Of a stretch of DNA of 64,000 nucleotides, positions 62,574 through 64,000 are shown one piece after another. The position numbers and the translations under genes were made by a program. The notes below the pieces were generated by a model, which saw nothing but the letters and a program-made list of their open reading frames with translations, searched no databases and had not been told where the DNA came from. Positions within the stretch are counted from its first letter, which is position 1; the number at the start of each line of letters is the position of its first letter. Location of the stretch: contig NZ_JSEO01000004.1 in the NCBI RefSeq assembly GCF_001624705.1, positions 248,001 to 312,000 of the forward strand, written 5' to 3'. Origin of the DNA: Marinomonas sp. SBI8L (GTDB lineage Bacteria; Pseudomonadota; Gammaproteobacteria; Pseudomonadales; Marinomonadaceae).

Positions 62574-62837
62574 TTAGTTAGCTACATGGTTATTTTGAAA
62601 AATAGTTTGCAGTGAATCATATTTAGCTTCTAAAGCTTTAACTTGTTGAGAGCGATTTAATCCTGACTCGATATCTGATGAGTTATAGTCTACACCCATA
62701 CTATCAAGTTGGTTTTCAAGTGCAGAAACACTGATTCGAATATCTTCTACTTCGTCAGCATAATCTGTTGCTAACGCTGAAGTTGCGGCCATAGATAATG
62801 CAGTTACAGCGAATGTGGTTGCGATAAAGTTTTTCAT
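62574..62837 (-). CDS. Small secreted helical paralogue, array copy 4
   Basis: This 87-aa protein of unknown function is one of four close tandem paralogues. The signal peptide is 1-23 (ending ALATDYADE). The mature part has two predicted helices: an amphipathic one (VEDIRISVSALENQLDSMGV) and one from SGLNRSQQVKALEAKYDSLQ, joined by a short loop with D-Y-N-S-S. A heptad-like spacing of hydrophobics suggests a helical hairpin or oligomeric coiled coil. The ribosome site is AAAGGT. This copy ends in ...NNHVAN and is followed by the shared terminator. Confidence 0.8.
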   Translation of the reverse strand: MKNFIATTFAVTALSMAATSALATDYADEVEDIRISVSALENQLDSMGVDYNSSDIESGLNRSQQVKALEAKYDSLQTIFQNNHVAN

Positions 62838-62863
62838 AATAAAGTACCTTTTAAATTAATATA

Positions 62864-63127
62864 TTAGTTAGCAAAGTGTGCATTGTTAAATTGAGCTTGA
62901 AGCTCAGAGTATCTACCTTCTAGCGCTTTTACTTCCTGCGCTCTATTTAATCCAGCTTCGATGTTAGTTGTGTTATAGTCAACACCCATGCTTTCAAGCT
63001 GTCTTTCTAGAGCAGAAACACTAATCTTTATATCTTTTACTTCATCAGAGTAGTCGCTTGCCAACACTGAACTAGCAGTAGTTGATAAAGCAGTAGCAGC
63101 AAGAATTGTCGCGATTGTTTTATTCAT
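62864..63127 (-). CDS. Small secreted helical paralogue, array copy 3
   Basis: This 87-aa paralogue has a signal peptide at 1-23 (ending VLASDYSDE), an amphipathic helix VKDIKISVSALERQLESMGV, the loop DYNTTNIEAGLNR, and the C-terminal helix AQEVKALEGRYSELQAQFNN. The sequence is nearly colinear with its neighbours, without gaps. The leader TTTAAAGGTAAA before the ATG is also repeated in the other copies, so the duplication unit includes the ribosome site. The gap to copy 4 is 26 bp. Confidence 0.8.
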   Translation of the reverse strand: MNKTIATILAATALSTTASSVLASDYSDEVKDIKISVSALERQLESMGVDYNTTNIEAGLNRAQEVKALEGRYSELQAQFNNAHFAN

Positions 63128-63155
63128 AATAATTTACCTTTAAATTAAACTAGTT

Positions 63156-63413
63156 TTAGTATTGAGCATTGTTAAATTGATTTTGCAAAGAAGAGTATTT
63201 AGCTTCTAATGCTCTTACTTCTTGAGATCTATTTAAACCAGATTCGATTTCTACAGTATGATATTCAACGTCCATGCTTTTTAATTGATTTTCCAGAGCT
63301 GAAACACTTATTTTAATATCTCTTACTTGATCAGAGTAATCACTTGCAAGTGCAGAAGTTGTTACAGTAGATAACGCAGCGATTGCTAGTAGTGATGATG
63401 TGATTTTTTTCAT
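63156..63413 (-). CDS. Small secreted helical paralogue, array copy 2
   Basis: This 85-aa paralogue ends two residues earlier than the 87-aa copies (...NNAQY). The signal peptide is 1-23 (ALASDYSDQ). Helix one is VRDIKISVSALENQLKSMDV, the loop is EYHTVEIESGLNRS, and helix two is QEVRALEAKYSSLQNQFNN. The ATG at 63413 is used because it begins the conserved signal peptide behind AAAAGGTT; an upstream frame to 63473 overlaps copy 1. No cysteine or enzyme motif is present. Confidence 0.8.
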   Translation of the reverse strand: MKKITSSLLAIAALSTVTTSALASDYSDQVRDIKISVSALENQLKSMDVEYHTVEIESGLNRSQEVRALEAKYSSLQNQFNNAQY

Positions 63414-63441
63414 TTTGATTAACCTTTTAAAATTTAAAATA

Positions 63442-63705
63442 TTAGTTAGAGTAAGTTGCATTAACAAACTCATTTCTTAGAGCAGAGTATTTACCTTCTA
63501 ATGCTTTTACTTCTTGAGCTCTATTTAAACCTAATTTAATTTCGATGTTATTATATTCAACATCCATAATTTCAAGCTGTTTCTCTAATGCAGATACACT
63601 TAGTTTTAAATCTTTAACTTCATCAGAATAATCACTTGCCATACTTGTAGTAGCGGTTGTTGATAATGCTGCAATTGCTAAAAAAGAAGAGATAATAGAT
63701 TTCAT
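63442..63705 (-). CDS. Small secreted helical paralogue, array copy 1 (first of the operon)
   Basis: This 87-aa paralogue is the promoter-proximal copy. The signal peptide is 1-23 (SMASDYSDE). Helix one is VKDLKLSVSALEKQLEIMDV, the loop is EYNNIEIKLGLNRA, and helix two is QEVKALEGKYSALRNEFVN. The IKLGLNR segment replaces the IESGLNR/IEAGLNR of the other copies. The ribosome site TTTAAAGGTAAA is 7 bp before the ATG. The next 295 bp upstream have no gene but contain two inverted repeats. Confidence 0.8.
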   Translation of the reverse strand: MKSIISSFLAIAALSTTATTSMASDYSDEVKDLKLSVSALEKQLEIMDVEYNNIEIKLGLNRAQEVKALEGKYSALRNEFVNATYSN

Positions 63706-64000
63706 ATTTATTTACCTTTAAAGTTTTTAATTGGGAAGATTTGTTCCCCCCTGTTGATGAAATATATAATAGCGTTTTCAAAAATAAATAAAATAGCCAA
63801 ACGCTCTCTTCCCCTGTGTTTACAAAATTGGAAAAGCGATGTGCTAATTTGATTAAATGTGCATATATTGTGATGAATATGCACATATAGGGAGAGAAGA
63901 ATAAATTGTGAAAGAAATGTTTATAATTGGGCTGAATTTAGCCTTTATTAGGCACTTTTAGCATCATTTTTTAGTACTTAAGTTTAGTTAGTAATAGCCT
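63706..64000. other. Leader and control region of the paralogue array
   Basis: This is a very AT-rich, gene-free stretch. It contains AGCGTTT/AAACGCT as an inverted repeat about 60-110 bp upstream of the first array start, and a perfect 10-bp inverted repeat further out (63857-63886). No clean -35/-10 pair was identified, and no long reading frame from the right edge was seen. Confidence 0.55.
63857..63886. promoter_or_regulatory. Perfect 10-bp inverted repeat upstream of the paralogue array
   Basis: ATGTGCATAT (63857-63866) and ATATGCACAT (63877-63886) are separated by 10 bp, so the arms repeat on a 20-bp centre spacing, two helical turns. This is what a dimeric transcription factor site looks like. 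The inner TGTGA box does not have the correct 6-bp spacing for CRP. Confidence 0.55.

Noticed and set aside
63869-63885. CRP-like TGTGA...GCACA site in front of the paralogue array
   Set aside because: The half-sites are 7 bp apart and not 6, and the second half has a mismatch. The larger 10-bp inverted repeat explains the symmetry better.

Overview
The window is a chromosomal segment, roughly 40% GC, with densely packed genes. It looks like a marine gammaproteobacterium of the Marinomonas / Oceanospirillales type. The inference rests on gene content (TRAP and BCCT transporters, 2-aminoethylphosphonate use, CrbS/CrbR-type acetate signalling, Pseudomonas-like cobalamin genes) and not on any marker gene. 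No rRNA, tRNA, CRISPR array, prophage or complete insertion sequence was recognised.

Layout. 1-6.1 kb holds mixed single genes: an exported YtcJ-type amidohydrolase, a LysR regulator divergent from an azoreductase, a LysE exporter and a GNAT acetyltransferase. 6.3-8.0 kb is a peroxide/redox block: ohr and ohrR with shared palindromic operators, then soxR. 8.1-16.05 kb is an acyl-CoA catabolic block: a BCCT transporter, an NDP-forming acyl-CoA synthetase, two crotonases, a 3-hydroxyacyl-CoA dehydrogenase and a LysR regulator. 16.2-20.0 kb has an MFS transporter and an NMT1-GGDEF-EAL protein. 20.2-26.1 kb is a second organic-acid block: SDR, TRAP dctPQM and an AMP-forming acyl-CoA ligase. It is followed by the CrbS/CrbR-like two-component pair and a PilZ protein (26.3-31.2 kb), then two DMT exporters around an Lrp-type regulator.

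33.9-43.0 kb is a complete 2-aminoethylphosphonate island. phnW-pbfA-phnX is divergent from a binding protein, an ATPase and a fused permease, followed by the GntR/UTRA regulator phnR. Near-perfect TGGTAnATACCA palindromes lie in front of both transcription units. A 263-bp IS5-type MITE has inserted into the last sense codon of the permease gene, replaced its stop codon and separated the gene from its terminator.

43-50.9 kb holds scattered regulators, a PAS chemoreceptor, an MFS transporter and small VOC and SnoaL proteins. 50.9-59.9 kb is a minus-strand cobalamin operon: chlID, cobB, cbiD, cobK, cobH, cobL, cobI, cbiG and a DUF2164 gene. It mixes aerobic-type and anaerobic-type corrin genes and lacks several steps. 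60.2-61.9 kb is a zinc-type MerR regulator with a Cys-rich SO_0444-like metal efflux permease behind a textbook 20-bp-spacer promoter.

The last 2 kb is the least explained part: four close paralogues and one diverged copy of a tiny (85-87 aa) secreted helical protein, in tandem on the minus strand. The first four share one terminator and a leader with a 10-bp palindromic repeat. This array is the best candidate for an undescribed system here.
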